A DNA stretch of 47,523 nt from JACJWR01 sp964556255 (GCA_964556255.1 CAZKVQ010000021.1:1-47523), one strand, 5' to 3'. Numbered from the stretch's first letter, positions 32,326-40,918 are shown. Numbers and translations are program-made. The notes: a model not told the origin generated them from the sequence alone.

Positions 32326-33411
32326 ATGAGACGCATGACGGACGACCGAGGATCCACCGAAAACCGGGGGATTCGGGGCGCCATGTCCCGCAAGTTCATC
32401 ACGATAGGTGCAACTGTCTGCGCCGTGGCGGGGACGGCTGTCATCGGGTCGGCGACCCCGGCTGCTGCGAACTACCCCGAGCCGCCCGAGGGGTCGGTGG
32501 GTATCCAGGCCTACCTGAATGAGACTGCCCCGGCCGGCTGCCCCACCCGTGCGCCCAGCGGAACCATGCGGGCCGGCGGCGAGGTCCACTCCATGTGCAT
32601 GCAGGCCGCCGCTGCGGCGCCGTCGAGGGAGGCGGCCGGAGCCATCCGGTATGCCTTCCGCTACTTGGGGGCCTCGTACAGTCAGGGCAACCGCGACTCC
32701 GTCGACCCGCCGGTCTTCGACTGCTCATCCATGGTGGGTCGCGCCTATCGGGCCGCCGGAGCGATGATCAAGAACTATCGGACCGGTGAGACCTGGAAGT
32801 TCTATCCACTGTTCGGCTGGACTGGCGCCTACACGCCTGACTACTACGCCAACACGAACCTGGTGCGCGTCAGCGGCGCACACCTCCTTCCCGGTGACAT
32901 CATCATCCAGTTCGACGGCAGCGACCCGAGCAACTCAGCCGGTAACGCGGGCCATGCCCAGATGTACATCGGCAACGGTCTCATCATCCAGTCCGGCGGG
33001 GGTCGCCCCAGCAACCTGAATGTGTCGCGATTCGGCAACTTCTCGTTCAGCAACGCCTGGTACTTCCGGTTCAAGTCGCCGAACGGCGCCCAGCCCAACA
33101 CGCCCCCGGCTGGGAAGAGCGCCAGCCGGGTGATCCCGTGGAAGTACCCGTTCTACTTCGGTCCCACAGGTGCGCGACGCATCATGAAACTCGCGGTGGA
33201 GCCCGACAGTGGACGGCCGCTGCAGCTGCAGTACTTCCACAAGGCGTCGAAGAAGTGGCGGACCCAGTCCACCGCTATCACCGGTAGCAGTGGGATGGCC
33301 CGCTTCGCCGTGCCGTTCCTTCGAGGCTCTTGGCAGTGGCGCCTCTACGCTCCAGCCACGGCCACCGCCAAGGCGGCAGTCGGTCCGCCGGTCACGTTCG
33401 TCGGCCGCTAG
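32326..33411 (+). CDS. Secreted NlpC/P60-family peptidoglycan hydrolase
   Basis: This is a 361-residue exported protein. A signal peptide (MSRKFITIGATVCAVAGTAV and on to PAAA) is preceded by about 19 optional residues. Starts at 32326 or 32335 both have GAGG 9 nt upstream, and 32383 would give a conventional signal peptide. The NlpC/P60 core has nucleophile Cys133 in FDCSSMVGRAYRAAG, His210 in GHAQMYIGNG and Gln222 at the usual third polar position. An N-terminal region with Cys72 and Cys91 could form a disulfide. The C-terminal 100 residues look like an additional beta-rich domain, possibly for wall binding. Such enzymes cut the D-Glu-mDAP bond in the cell wall. Confidence 0.85.
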   Translation: MRRMTDDRGSTENRGIRGAMSRKFITIGATVCAVAGTAVIGSATPAAANYPEPPEGSVGIQAYLNETAPAGCPTRAPSGTMRAGGEVHSMCMQAAAAAPSREAAGAIRYAFRYLGASYSQGNRDSVDPPVFDCSSMVGRAYRAAGAMIKNYRTGETWKFYPLFGWTGAYTPDYYANTNLVRVSGAHLLPGDIIIQFDGSDPSNSAGNAGHAQMYIGNGLIIQSGGGRPSNLNVSRFGNFSFSNAWYFRFKSPNGAQPNTPPAGKSASRVIPWKYPFYFGPTGARRIMKLAVEPDSGRPLQLQYFHKASKKWRTQSTAITGSSGMARFAVPFLRGSWQWRLYAPATATAKAAVGPPVTFVGR

Positions 33412-33417
33412 CACCAA

Positions 33418-33444
33418 CGCCCGGGCTGGCATCGCGCCCGGGCG
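33418..33444. terminator. First of two tandem hairpins after the NlpC/P60 gene
   Basis: CGCCCGGGC (33418-33426) pairs with GCCCGGGCG (33436-33444) over a 9-nt loop, only 6 nt after the hydrolase stop. It is a plausible terminator reinforcing the larger hairpin that follows. Confidence 0.6.
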
Positions 33445-33453
33445 CGCGACCCC

Positions 33454-33498
33454 AACTACGAGCGGGCCACCCCACAAAGGGGTGGCCCGCTCGTAGTT
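33454..33498. terminator. Perfect 20-bp bidirectional terminator hairpin
   Basis: The 20-nt arm 33454-33473 is an exact reverse complement of 33479-33498, with a 5-nt ACAAA loop. It lies between the convergent NlpC/P60 gene (stop 33411) and fadB (stop 33517) and can serve both directions. There is no long U tract. Confidence 0.85.
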
Positions 33499-33516
33499 GT
33501 CAGCGTTGTCAGCGTG

Positions 33517-35604
33517 CTAGTCGTGCAGGGTCGCAACACCGGCCGGCAGGAACCGCTCGCCATTCACTCGCTCCGAAACACCGGAACGGTCGAGGTACGG
33601 CGTGATGCCCCCAAGATGGAACGGCCAGCCGGCGCCCATGATCATGCACAGGTCGATGTCCTGGGCCTCTGCGACGACGCCCTCTTCCAGCATGAGCCGA
33701 ATCTCCTCGGCCATCGCCGACATCGCACGCTCCCGGACCTCATCAGCCGTGGCTGGGTCGTCGCCCTGTTCGAACAGTTCCGCAACCTCCGGATCGACCT
33801 GCTGGCTGCCGGTGTCCCACGACCAGATTCCGCTTTTGCCGGCATCGACGATCCGGCGCAGGTTCTCCGAGACGTAGAACCGGTCCGGGTAGGCCTCGTG
33901 AAGGGTCTCCGACACATGGAAGGCAACCGCTGGACCGACCAGTTGCAGCAGCATGAACGGGGTCATCGGCAGCCCCAGTGGATCGAGCGCCGCATCCGCC
34001 ACCTCGAAAGGTGTGCCCTCGTCGACGGACTTCGTCACTTCCCCCATGAATCGGGTCAGCAGTCGGTTGACCACGAAAGCGGGCTTGTCGGACACCAGCA
34101 CGCAGGACTTCTTGAGTGACTTGCCGACGGCGAACGCCGTGGCGAGAGTGGGGTCGTCGGTGGCGTCGCCCCGGACGATCTCCAGTAGCGGCATCACCGC
34201 CACCGGATTGAAGAAGTGGAAGCCGACGACCCGTTCCGGGTGGGCTAACCCGGCAGCCATGTCGGTCACCGACAATGAGGAGGTGTTGGTTGCGAGCACA
34301 CAGTCCTCGCGCACCACCGCCTCGACTTCGGCGAACACCCGCTGCTTGACGGCCAGATCCTCGAAAACGGCTTCAATCACGAAGTCGGCGTCGCTGAAGG
34401 CCTCCTTCGACACGGATCCGGTGATCAAGCCCTTGAGACGGTTGGCCTTATCCGCGTTGACGCGCCCACGCGCCGCCAACTTGTCGATCTCGCCGTGTGC
34501 GTAGGCGAGCCCCTTGTCGATGCGCCCCTGATCGAGGTCGGTCATCACCACGGGAACGCCCAGTCGTTGGGCGAACAACAGGGCCATCTGGGAGGCCATC
34601 AGTCCGGCCCCGACAACCCCGACCTTGGTGACCGGCCGCGCCAGCGACTTGTCCGGAACCCCGACCGGCCGCTTGGCTCGCTTCTGCACCAGTTCGAAGG
34701 CGTACAGGCCGGCGCGTAGTTCATCGCTCATCACCAGGTCGGCCAGCGCCTCATCCTCGGCCGCGAAGGCGACATCGGCGTCCGCGGTCTTGGCGAGTTC
34801 AATCAGCTCCAGCGCCCTCAGCGGAGCCGGGGCCGCGTCTTTGACCTTCCCGGCGACGAAGGCACGTCCCCGGGCGACTGCGGCATCCCAGGCATCACCG
34901 CGATCCACTTCGGCGCGCGTGACCGTCTCCTCACCCTTGACGATCCGGGCAGCCCAAGCGAGCGAGCATTCGAGGAAGTCGGCCGGCTCGAACATGGCGT
35001 CGGCGATACCGAGTTGGCACGCCTGGGCCGGTTTCAGTTGCTTGTTCTGGTTCAGCGCGTTCTCCACGATGACCGTGACGGCGGTGTCGGCACCGACCAG
35101 GTTGGGCAACAGGTACGTTCCGCCCCAGCCGGGGACGAGGCCGAGGAAGCACTCCGGCAGCGAGATCGCGGCCGCGCCGCTGGACACGCTCCGGTAGGTG
35201 CAGTGCAGGGCGATCTCCAGGCCGCCACCCATCGCGGCGCCATTGATGAAGGCGAAACTGGGGACGGCAAGCTCGCCGAATCGACGGAACTGCTCATGCC
35301 CGGAGATGCCGATCTCCAGCGCTTCCGCGCGGGCGTTCAGCTGCGGGACTCCGGACAATTCGGCACCGACGGCGAAGATGAATGGCTTGCCGGTGAGGCA
35401 GACCGCCACCAAGTCGCTCCTTGCCTCCACCTCGTCGAGCGCCGCCCGCAGCGAGTCCAGGGCACCTGGTCCGAACGTGCTCGGCCGAGTGTGATCGCGA
35501 CCGTTGTCCATCGTCAGGATCGCGACCGTGCCAGCACCCAGCGGCAGTTGGGCGTAGCGGACCTTGAACTCAGTGACGATCTCTTCCCACTGTGACTCAG
35601 CCAT
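33517..35604 (-). CDS. fadB: Fatty-acid oxidation multifunctional enzyme: enoyl-CoA hydratase / 3-hydroxyacyl-CoA dehydrogenase
   Basis: This is a 695-residue FadB-type alpha subunit. The N-terminal crotonase domain has both catalytic Glu positions (GGGLEIALHC and LPECFLGLVPGWGGT) and an oxyanion region near FINGAAMGGG. The central NAD domain starts VGVVGAGLMASQMALLFAQR, and the hydroxyacyl-CoA dehydrogenase catalytic His and Asn appear in GFHFFNPVAVMPLLE. The C-terminal helical domain is complete. The ATG at 35604 overlaps the thiolase stop by one base (TGATG), so thiolase and FadB are coupled and probably form the trifunctional beta-oxidation complex. Confidence 0.94.
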   Translation of the reverse strand: MAESQWEEIVTEFKVRYAQLPLGAGTVAILTMDNGRDHTRPSTFGPGALDSLRAALDEVEARSDLVAVCLTGKPFIFAVGAELSGVPQLNARAEALEIGISGHEQFRRFGELAVPSFAFINGAAMGGGLEIALHCTYRSVSSGAAAISLPECFLGLVPGWGGTYLLPNLVGADTAVTVIVENALNQNKQLKPAQACQLGIADAMFEPADFLECSLAWAARIVKGEETVTRAEVDRGDAWDAAVARGRAFVAGKVKDAAPAPLRALELIELAKTADADVAFAAEDEALADLVMSDELRAGLYAFELVQKRAKRPVGVPDKSLARPVTKVGVVGAGLMASQMALLFAQRLGVPVVMTDLDQGRIDKGLAYAHGEIDKLAARGRVNADKANRLKGLITGSVSKEAFSDADFVIEAVFEDLAVKQRVFAEVEAVVREDCVLATNTSSLSVTDMAAGLAHPERVVGFHFFNPVAVMPLLEIVRGDATDDPTLATAFAVGKSLKKSCVLVSDKPAFVVNRLLTRFMGEVTKSVDEGTPFEVADAALDPLGLPMTPFMLLQLVGPAVAFHVSETLHEAYPDRFYVSENLRRIVDAGKSGIWSWDTGSQQVDPEVAELFEQGDDPATADEVRERAMSAMAEEIRLMLEEGVVAEAQDIDLCMIMGAGWPFHLGGITPYLDRSGVSERVNGERFLPAGVATLHD

Positions 35605-36809
35605 CACTTCGCGCCCTTCGTGTAGTGGGGGTTCTCCCAGATGACGGTGCCGCCCATTCCCAGGCCGATGCACATGGTGGTCAAGCCGTACTGGACCTCG
35701 GGGTGTTCTTCGAACTCCCTGGACAGATACGTCATCAACCGGATGCCGCTGGAGGCCAGCGGATGGCCGACCGCGATAGCGCCGCCCATGGGATTCACCC
35801 GTGGATCGTCGTCGGCTATGCCGTAGTAGTCGAGGAAACTCAGCACTTGGACGGCGAAGGCCTCATTCACTTCGAAGAGGCCGATATCGGAGATCCCCAG
35901 GCCCGCCTTGGCCAGCGCCTTCTCGGTGGAGGGGACCGGGCCGTAGCCCATCACCTCCGGCTCCACCCCTGCGAATGCAAAGGAGACCAGACGCATGCGC
36001 TTGGCCAATCCCAATTCGTCGGCCACCTCCTCGGCGGCCAGAATCGCCGCCGTCGCGCCATCGTTGAGGCCGGCGGCATTGCCGGCCGTCACCCGGCCGT
36101 GCGGCCGGAATGGTGTCTTCAGCCCGGCCAGACTCTCCATTGTCGTTCCCGGACGCGGCGGCTCATCCTCACTCGCGAGGGTCCAACCGGCTTCGGCGGT
36201 TCGGGTGGCGACCGGGACCAGCATCGGCTGGATCTTGCCAGCTTCGTAGGCCTTGGCGGTCTTCTCCTGGCTTGCAACCGCGTAGGCGTCAGCGCGTTCT
36301 TTGGTCAATTGCGGCAGCCGATCGTGCAGGTTCTCCGCGGTCTTGCCCATCAGTAGCGCCTCGGGGTCGACCAGTCGCTCGGAAAGGAACCTCGGGTTGG
36401 GATCGACCCCCTCGCCCATGGGGTGTCTCCCCATGTGTTCCACGCCGGCGGCCAGCGCGACGTCGTAGGCGCCGACACCGATCCCGGAGGCGACCGTGGT
36501 TGCCGCGGTCAGCGCGCCCGCGCACATCCGGTCGACGGAGAAGCCAGGCACCGAGATCGGTAATCCGGCGAGCAGGGCGCCGCTCCGACCGAGGGTCAGT
36601 CCCTGGTCCCCGATCTGAGTCGTGGCCGCGATCGCCACCTCGTCGATCCGTTCAGCGGGAAGTTTCGGGTTGCGACGGAGTAAGTCGCGGATGACCTTCA
36701 CCACGAGGTCATCTGCTCGGGTCTCGGCGAACAGGCCCTTCGGGCCCGCCTTGCCAAACGGGGTGCGCGCTCCGTCGACGAAAACGACGCTGCGTCCATG
36801 CTGGGCCAT
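35604..36809 (-). CDS. fadA: Acetyl-CoA acyltransferase (3-ketoacyl-CoA thiolase)
   Basis: This 401-residue thiolase carries the acyl-accepting Cys96 in DRMCAGAL, NEAFAVQ, the catalytic His in GGAIAVGHPLASSG and the second Cys in TTMCIGLGMGG. It performs the last beta-oxidation step, releasing acetyl-CoA, together with the coupled FadB. The ATG at 36809 is preceded by GGAGG. Upstream, a TAACAT -10 overlaps a perfect palindrome at 36883-36896, and a hairpin lies in the leader. The operon follows the RNase D gene after 88 nt on the same strand. Confidence 0.95.
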   Translation of the reverse strand: MAQHGRSVVFVDGARTPFGKAGPKGLFAETRADDLVVKVIRDLLRRNPKLPAERIDEVAIAATTQIGDQGLTLGRSGALLAGLPISVPGFSVDRMCAGALTAATTVASGIGVGAYDVALAAGVEHMGRHPMGEGVDPNPRFLSERLVDPEALLMGKTAENLHDRLPQLTKERADAYAVASQEKTAKAYEAGKIQPMLVPVATRTAEAGWTLASEDEPPRPGTTMESLAGLKTPFRPHGRVTAGNAAGLNDGATAAILAAEEVADELGLAKRMRLVSFAFAGVEPEVMGYGPVPSTEKALAKAGLGISDIGLFEVNEAFAVQVLSFLDYYGIADDDPRVNPMGGAIAVGHPLASSGIRLMTYLSREFEEHPEVQYGLTTMCIGLGMGGTVIWENPHYTKGAK

Positions 36810-36833
36810 GGGGCCTCCAGGTCACTCGGGCGG

Positions 36834-36858
36834 CCTCGCAGGCTTCCCACCTGCGAGG
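36834..36858. repeat. Inverted repeat in the fadA leader
   Basis: CCTCGCAGG (36834-36842) and CCTGCGAGG (36850-36858) are exact reverse complements separated by 7 nt. The hairpin lies between the presumed transcription start and the GGAGG site of fadA. It may be a weak terminator of the upstream RNase D gene, an attenuator or an operator. Confidence 0.55.
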
Positions 36859-36879
36859 AGGACATAGCTGACACTGCGA

Positions 36880-36896
36880 ATGTTACTCGCGAGTAA
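36880..36896 (-). promoter_or_regulatory. Probable fadAB operator palindrome overlapping the -10
   Basis: TTACTCGCGAGTAA (36883-36896) is a perfect 14-bp palindrome. On the minus strand it runs into TAACAT (36885-36880), which matches TAnnnT and would start transcription about 65 nt before fadA. A repressor dimer bound here would block the promoter. TetR-family fatty-acid regulators commonly use sites of this shape; the actual regulator is not in this window. Confidence 0.55.
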
Positions 36897-36897
36897 T

Positions 36898-38181
36898 CTA
36901 TGGCTCGACGTGGGGCGTGTCGACCGCCTCAAGGGGGACAGGGACCTGCGCGGATAAGCCCTCGACGATGTCGATCAGGCACAGGTCCACCTGCCATCTT
37001 CGGGCGCCCAATTCAGCCAGAGCGAGCTGCACCTGCGCCGACTCGGGTGGGGCGGCATCCTCCTCGCTGAACTGCCATACCAGTGCCCGCATGGTGCGCG
37101 GTGACAGCAAGTTCTCCCGGGGCAGTCCTAGTTGTTCGGCCAACTGGTCGAGGTTCGCTCGGACCGCGGTATGCCGTGCCGCGGCGAGTGGCCTGATGCG
37201 ATCCCAGGCTCGAACGTTTGGCAGATCCGTACTCTTGGGACGCGCTGCCGGCAGTTCCGATGCGGGCAACGCCTCTGCCTTCGCGAGCGCAGTCAGCCAG
37301 ACCTGGCTGCGCTGTGGGGTCTGTTGCCGGCCGCGTGGCAGGGCCCGAACCTCCGCGATGCTGCTGGGTGGGGTATCTGCCATCGCTATCAGCAACATGT
37401 CGGGTAGCAGGCGTGATGGCGTGATGTCCTCCGTGCGACCCATGAGATCGCGAGCGGTCCATAGTTCCCGAACGATCGCCAACGTTCGCGGGGAACGGGT
37501 GCGTAGGCCCTTGACCCGGCGCCATGGTTCCTGTCGCGGCGCCGGCGGCGGGGCCGTCCGCACTGCCTCGAACTCCTCAGCGGCCCACTCCTCCCTGTTC
37601 GCGTCGTGCAGTCGTTGCTGCAACACCCGACGAAGGTCCAGCAGCAACTCCACGTCCAAGGCGGCATAGACGAGCCAGGAGTCAGGTAGCGGCCGAGTCG
37701 ACCAGTCTGCAGCCGAGTGATCTTTCGCCAGACTGAAGCCGAGCAGTTCCTCGACCATCGTTGACAGGCCAACCCTGGGCATGCCCAGCAGCCGCCCGGC
37801 CAACTCGGTGTCGAACACCCTCGGGGGCACGAGTCCAACCTCTGCGAGGCTCGGCAGGTCCTGGTTGGCGGCGTGCAGCACCCACTCCGCGTCGCCCAAG
37901 GCCTCGGTCACCTGTCGGAGGTCCGGCAGCGCCACCGGATCCACCAGCCAGGTGCCGGCTCCCTCGCGGCGGAACTGCACCAGGTAGGCGCGCTGGCTGT
38001 ATCGGTACCCGCCCGCGCGCTCAGCGTCCACCGCCACCGGGCCGGTGCCACGGAGAAGGGCGCGCAGGAATTCCGCCAGCGCCTCCGGATTGTCGACAAC
38101 CGGCGGAACGGGCTCCCGTGGGGCGGTCAGGGGCGTCGGTTCTGCCGCCTGCGCAGCCGCATCGCGTTCAACGTCGGACAC
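36898..38181 (-). CDS. rnd: RNase D-like 3'-5' exoribonuclease with HRDC domain
   Basis: This is a 427-residue DEDDy nuclease. Metal-binding residues are all present: Asp52 and Glu54 in AVDAERAGG, Asp108 in HAANQDLPSL, Tyr172 and Asp176 in VYAALDVELL. The middle region around ELWTARDLMGRTEDITPSRL matches an HRDC domain, and a further helical C-terminal domain follows, as in actinobacterial homologues. RNase D trims tRNA 3' ends. The GTG at 38181 has TAGTTT 6 nt upstream, implying a leaderless mRNA. The stop is 1 nt from the fadA operator palindrome. Confidence 0.9.
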   Translation of the reverse strand: MSDVERDAAAQAAEPTPLTAPREPVPPVVDNPEALAEFLRALLRGTGPVAVDAERAGGYRYSQRAYLVQFRREGAGTWLVDPVALPDLRQVTEALGDAEWVLHAANQDLPSLAEVGLVPPRVFDTELAGRLLGMPRVGLSTMVEELLGFSLAKDHSAADWSTRPLPDSWLVYAALDVELLLDLRRVLQQRLHDANREEWAAEEFEAVRTAPPPAPRQEPWRRVKGLRTRSPRTLAIVRELWTARDLMGRTEDITPSRLLPDMLLIAMADTPPSSIAEVRALPRGRQQTPQRSQVWLTALAKAEALPASELPAARPKSTDLPNVRAWDRIRPLAAARHTAVRANLDQLAEQLGLPRENLLSPRTMRALVWQFSEEDAAPPESAQVQLALAELGARRWQVDLCLIDIVEGLSAQVPVPLEAVDTPHVEP

Positions 38182-38187
38182 ACACTG

Positions 38188-38193
38188 AAACTA
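38188..38193 (-). promoter_or_regulatory. Leaderless -10 element of the RNase D gene
   Basis: On the minus strand TAGTTT is followed by 6 nt and the GTG at 38181. No ribosome-binding sequence is visible. Confidence 0.42.
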
Positions 38194-38245
38194 CGCCACT
38201 CCGGATCCCGAGGTGCGTTCCGACGTTCTGCGTACCGACGTCGAA

Positions 38246-38926
38246 TCAGGTGATGAAGCCCGCGCGCATAGCCAAGGCGACCATCTCAGCCCGGTCCCCG
38301 GTACCCAGTTTGCGAGCGATCCGCGCCAAATGGCTCTTCACGGTCAAACTGGAGAGGCCGAGGTGCTCTCCCACCAGTTTGTTGGACATCCCGTCGGCTA
38401 CCGCACCGAGGACCTCCACCTCGCGCTCGGTGAGTTCCCCCTGGTGGCCCCGGATGGTCGGGCTGGGGGATCCTCCCCCGGCCGGCGCCATCACGACGTA
38501 CGTTCTGATTCCCGCGCCCAAAGCTGCCACCACGCCATACGTGTCGTGGCGACTGGTGACCAGCACGACCCGCCGCCACCCGAGGGAGGCCATGTCACGG
38601 ACGAACTGCAGCACCGGCACATCCTGCACGCCACCATCCAGCAGGCAGATGTCGGCGCTGCTGACGATGCGGGCGCGTGCCCGCGCCTCGGTGCCGGTCG
38701 CACACTCGACGACCCTGGCGGCACCCCGGGAATGGACGAGGGAGACGAACTGGCCTCGCCGAGCCGGATCCGGCGACACGACCAGGGCGGAGAATCGGCG
38801 CGCGCCCAGATCGCGCGCCTTCAGTGGCACGGTCGCGATCGGCGCTGAGATCGACACGAAAACCCCCAGTCCGTGCTGCGGGCCGGAACTGGCTGTCCCC
38901 ACCCGGTCCGCCATCAACTGGCGCAC
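38246..38926 (-). CDS. LuxR/NarL-type response-regulator-like transcription factor
   Basis: This is a 226-residue protein with a C-terminal LuxR helix-turn-helix (LTEREVEVLGAVADGMSNKL and LSSLTVKSHLARIARKLGTG). The N-terminal part (FSALVVSPDPARRGQFVSLV through ICLLDGGVQDVPVLQFVRDM) has a receiver-like fold, but the phosphorylation site is not obvious; a DG in LLDGG is the nearest match. No sensor kinase is adjacent, so it may act without phosphorylation. The start may be GTG 38926 or ATG 38914. The position between DUF3000 and RNase D is conserved in actinobacteria. Target genes are unknown. Confidence 0.85.
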   Translation of the reverse strand: MRQLMADRVGTASSGPQHGLGVFVSISAPIATVPLKARDLGARRFSALVVSPDPARRGQFVSLVHSRGAARVVECATGTEARARARIVSSADICLLDGGVQDVPVLQFVRDMASLGWRRVVLVTSRHDTYGVVAALGAGIRTYVVMAPAGGGSPSPTIRGHQGELTEREVEVLGAVADGMSNKLVGEHLGLSSLTVKSHLARIARKLGTGDRAEMVALAMRAGFIT

Positions 38927-39012
38927 GGTACGAGAATCGGCAACTCAATGGGGCGTCTTGAGCCGGACCGACGCCAAGATTGGCCGCCGGTCTCAGTGGG
39001 TGGAGGGCCGCT

Positions 39013-39594
39013 TCAGTGGCGAAGGCCGCTATGCCTGGGGGACAGCATCGCGACCCCCGCGGCCAGTGGTTCCAGCCCGCATGAGGTTGCCAGCAGGTCA
39101 GCCCAAGCCCGCACATGTTGGCTGAGGTCGGCAACGTGCGTCGCGGTCCACGAGGCCCGGATCTGCATCCGGCCTTCGGGTTCCCGGTCAGCCATGGCAT
39201 CGAAAGACTGGGACTGTACCCGGGTCACAGTGCCGCCCAGGGCTACATAGGCCAGTCCTTCAAGCGACTCCTCGAGCCACGTCCAGCCCACCTCGGGCAG
39301 TAAGGGGTCAGCAGCCAACTCCGGCTCCACTAGCGCATCCACGTAGAGCACGAGGCGGGTGTCGCCCTCCCAGGCCTCCTCGCCAGCCGCGTTGTGCAGG
39401 ATCACCAGCCGTCCGCTGCCGAGCTCTTCATCGGCCACAACGGCGTCAGCGGTGATGGCCAACGATTCGGGGGCCATCCGCTTCGGGGCGGGGGCCTCGG
39501 CCGTCAGCAACTCCGGGCGGAAGGTCATCTCCCGGACCGCCGAGGCAGCACGCTCGAACGCGGAACCGACGTCCGCACCCGGGAAGATGGCCAT
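39013..39594 (-). CDS. DUF3000 protein
   Basis: This is a 193-residue soluble protein of family DUF3000. It contains FERAASAVREMTFRPELLTA, PAPKRMAPESLAITADAV, WTWLEESLEGLAYVALGGTV and the C-terminal HVRAWADLLATSCGLEPLAA. No catalytic or cofactor motif is seen. It diverges from hemE with 72 nt between starts, a constant arrangement in actinobacteria. TACGCT lies 7 nt before its ATG, so the mRNA is probably leaderless. Function is unknown. Confidence 0.88.
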   Translation of the reverse strand: MAIFPGADVGSAFERAASAVREMTFRPELLTAEAPAPKRMAPESLAITADAVVADEELGSGRLVILHNAAGEEAWEGDTRLVLYVDALVEPELAADPLLPEVGWTWLEESLEGLAYVALGGTVTRVQSQSFDAMADREPEGRMQIRASWTATHVADLSQHVRAWADLLATSCGLEPLAAGVAMLSPRHSGLRH

Positions 39595-39601
39595 ACCTCA
39601 C

Positions 39602-39607
39602 AGCGTA
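39602..39607 (-). promoter_or_regulatory. Leaderless -10 element of the DUF3000 gene
   Basis: On the minus strand TACGCT, then GTGAGGT, then the ATG at 39594. The string TACGCTGTGAGG is identical to that in front of the DUF3093 gene 21 kb away. Confidence 0.5.
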
Positions 39608-39666
39608 AGAGCAATCGGGTACTTCCGGCGGCTTGCCCACGGTGTCGGGGTGTCGCGGTGCGTGGG

Positions 39667-40779
39667 ATGATGCACGACGTGAGTATCGGTGACGAAATCA
39701 GCGACATCATCGGCCGGGCGCCCGAGTTGCCTGCCGGCCACCCGTTGGTCGACGGCAGGACAGCCGACTCGGCCTTGGTACGGGCGGCCCGTCGGCAGCC
39801 GGTGCCGTTCACCCCGGTGTGGTTCATGCGTCAGGCGGGCCGTTCACTACCCGAGTATCGCGAGCTGCGCGAGGGCGTGGCCATGCTCGATGCCTGCTTC
39901 GACCCGGCCATGGTCACCGAGATCACGATGCAACCGGTGCGGCGCCACAAGGTCGACGCCGCAATCCTGTTCAGCGATATCGTGGTGCCGCTCAAAGCCC
40001 TCGGCGTGGGCCTGGACATCGTGCCCGGCGTCGGACCAGTGGTAGCCGAGCCCATCAGGACGCGGAGCCAAGTGGCTGCCCTCCGGGATCTCACTCTTGA
40101 CGATGTCGCCCCTGTCGTCATCGCCATCGGGATGCTCACCGAGGAATTGGGCGACACTCCGCTGATCGGTTTCGCTGGGGCGCCTTTCACCTTGGCGAGC
40201 TACCTGATCGAGGGTGGTCCCAGCAAGGACCATGCCCTCACGAAGTCGTTGATGGCCGCCGAGCCCGACCTGTGGCACGAGTTGGCCGGACAATTGGCCC
40301 GGATCGCGGGGGAGTTTCTCGCCCTCCAGGTGGCGGCGGGGGCGTCCGCCGTGCAGCTCTTCGATTCCTGGGCAGGCAGCCTGTCCGAGCGCGACTACCG
40401 GGAGTACGTCCTGCCGCACTCGGCGGTGGCCATGGCCCACGTCACCGACGTCCCGCGGATCCACTTCGGCGTGGGTACCGGGGAGTTACTCGCAGCGATG
40501 GCCGAGGTCGGCACAGACGTCGTGGGAGTGGACTTCCGGGTGCCGTTGGGTTCCGCGGCCGACCGGGTGGGACCCGATTTCGCGCTGCAGGGCAATCTTG
40601 ACCCTGCCCTGCTGTTCGCGGGCCCGGAGGTGGTCGCGGACAGGGTGGCGAGGGTGCTTCAGGACGCTGAGGGCCTTCCCGGACACATCTTCAACCTCGG
40701 TCACGGGGTGCTACCGGCCACAGATCCGCAGGTGCTGACAGATGTCGTCGCTCAGGTCCACGAGGCCACCGCTCGATGA
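39667..40779 (+). CDS. hemE: Uroporphyrinogen decarboxylase
   Basis: The 370-residue product converts uroporphyrinogen III to coproporphyrinogen III. The signature FMRQAGRSLPEYRELR carries the substrate-binding Arg residues. AILFSDIVVPLKALGVGLDI supplies the catalytic Asp, and GFAGAPFTLASYLIEGG and HIFNLGHGVLPATDP are the usual family blocks. The start is uncertain among ATG 39667, ATG 39670 and GTG 39679; no strong ribosome site is seen. It opens the plus-strand haem group hemE-hemG-hemQ. Confidence 0.95.
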   Translation: MMHDVSIGDEISDIIGRAPELPAGHPLVDGRTADSALVRAARRQPVPFTPVWFMRQAGRSLPEYRELREGVAMLDACFDPAMVTEITMQPVRRHKVDAAILFSDIVVPLKALGVGLDIVPGVGPVVAEPIRTRSQVAALRDLTLDDVAPVVIAIGMLTEELGDTPLIGFAGAPFTLASYLIEGGPSKDHALTKSLMAAEPDLWHELAGQLARIAGEFLALQVAAGASAVQLFDSWAGSLSERDYREYVLPHSAVAMAHVTDVPRIHFGVGTGELLAAMAEVGTDVVGVDFRVPLGSAADRVGPDFALQGNLDPALLFAGPEVVADRVARVLQDAEGLPGHIFNLGHGVLPATDPQVLTDVVAQVHEATAR

Positions 40780-40852
40780 CCAGCGGCGTTGGTCGGACTT
40801 GGTCGTGCCCTCGATACCGGCGACACTCGGTTCCGGGCGATCCAGGTGCGGT

Positions 40853-40866
40853 TAGCCTGGGATAGT
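40853..40866 (+). promoter_or_regulatory. Possible -10 region of hemG
   Basis: TAGCCT (40853-40858) and GATAGT (40861-40866) both lie in the 139-nt gap after hemE. Either would give a leader of about 45-55 nt with a GGAGG site before hemG, so hemG-hemQ may be expressed apart from hemE. Confidence 0.35.
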
Positions 40867-40918
40867 TCGCCCGGTCGGATTCGCCCGTCGTTTCCTTGCC
40901 CAGAAGTGTGGAGGTCCG

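Noticed and set aside
36834..36858. Definite rho-independent terminator of the RNase D gene
   Set aside because: The 9-bp stem lacks a U tract and lies downstream of the probable fadA transcription start, so an attenuator or operator role is just as likely. It is listed only as a repeat.
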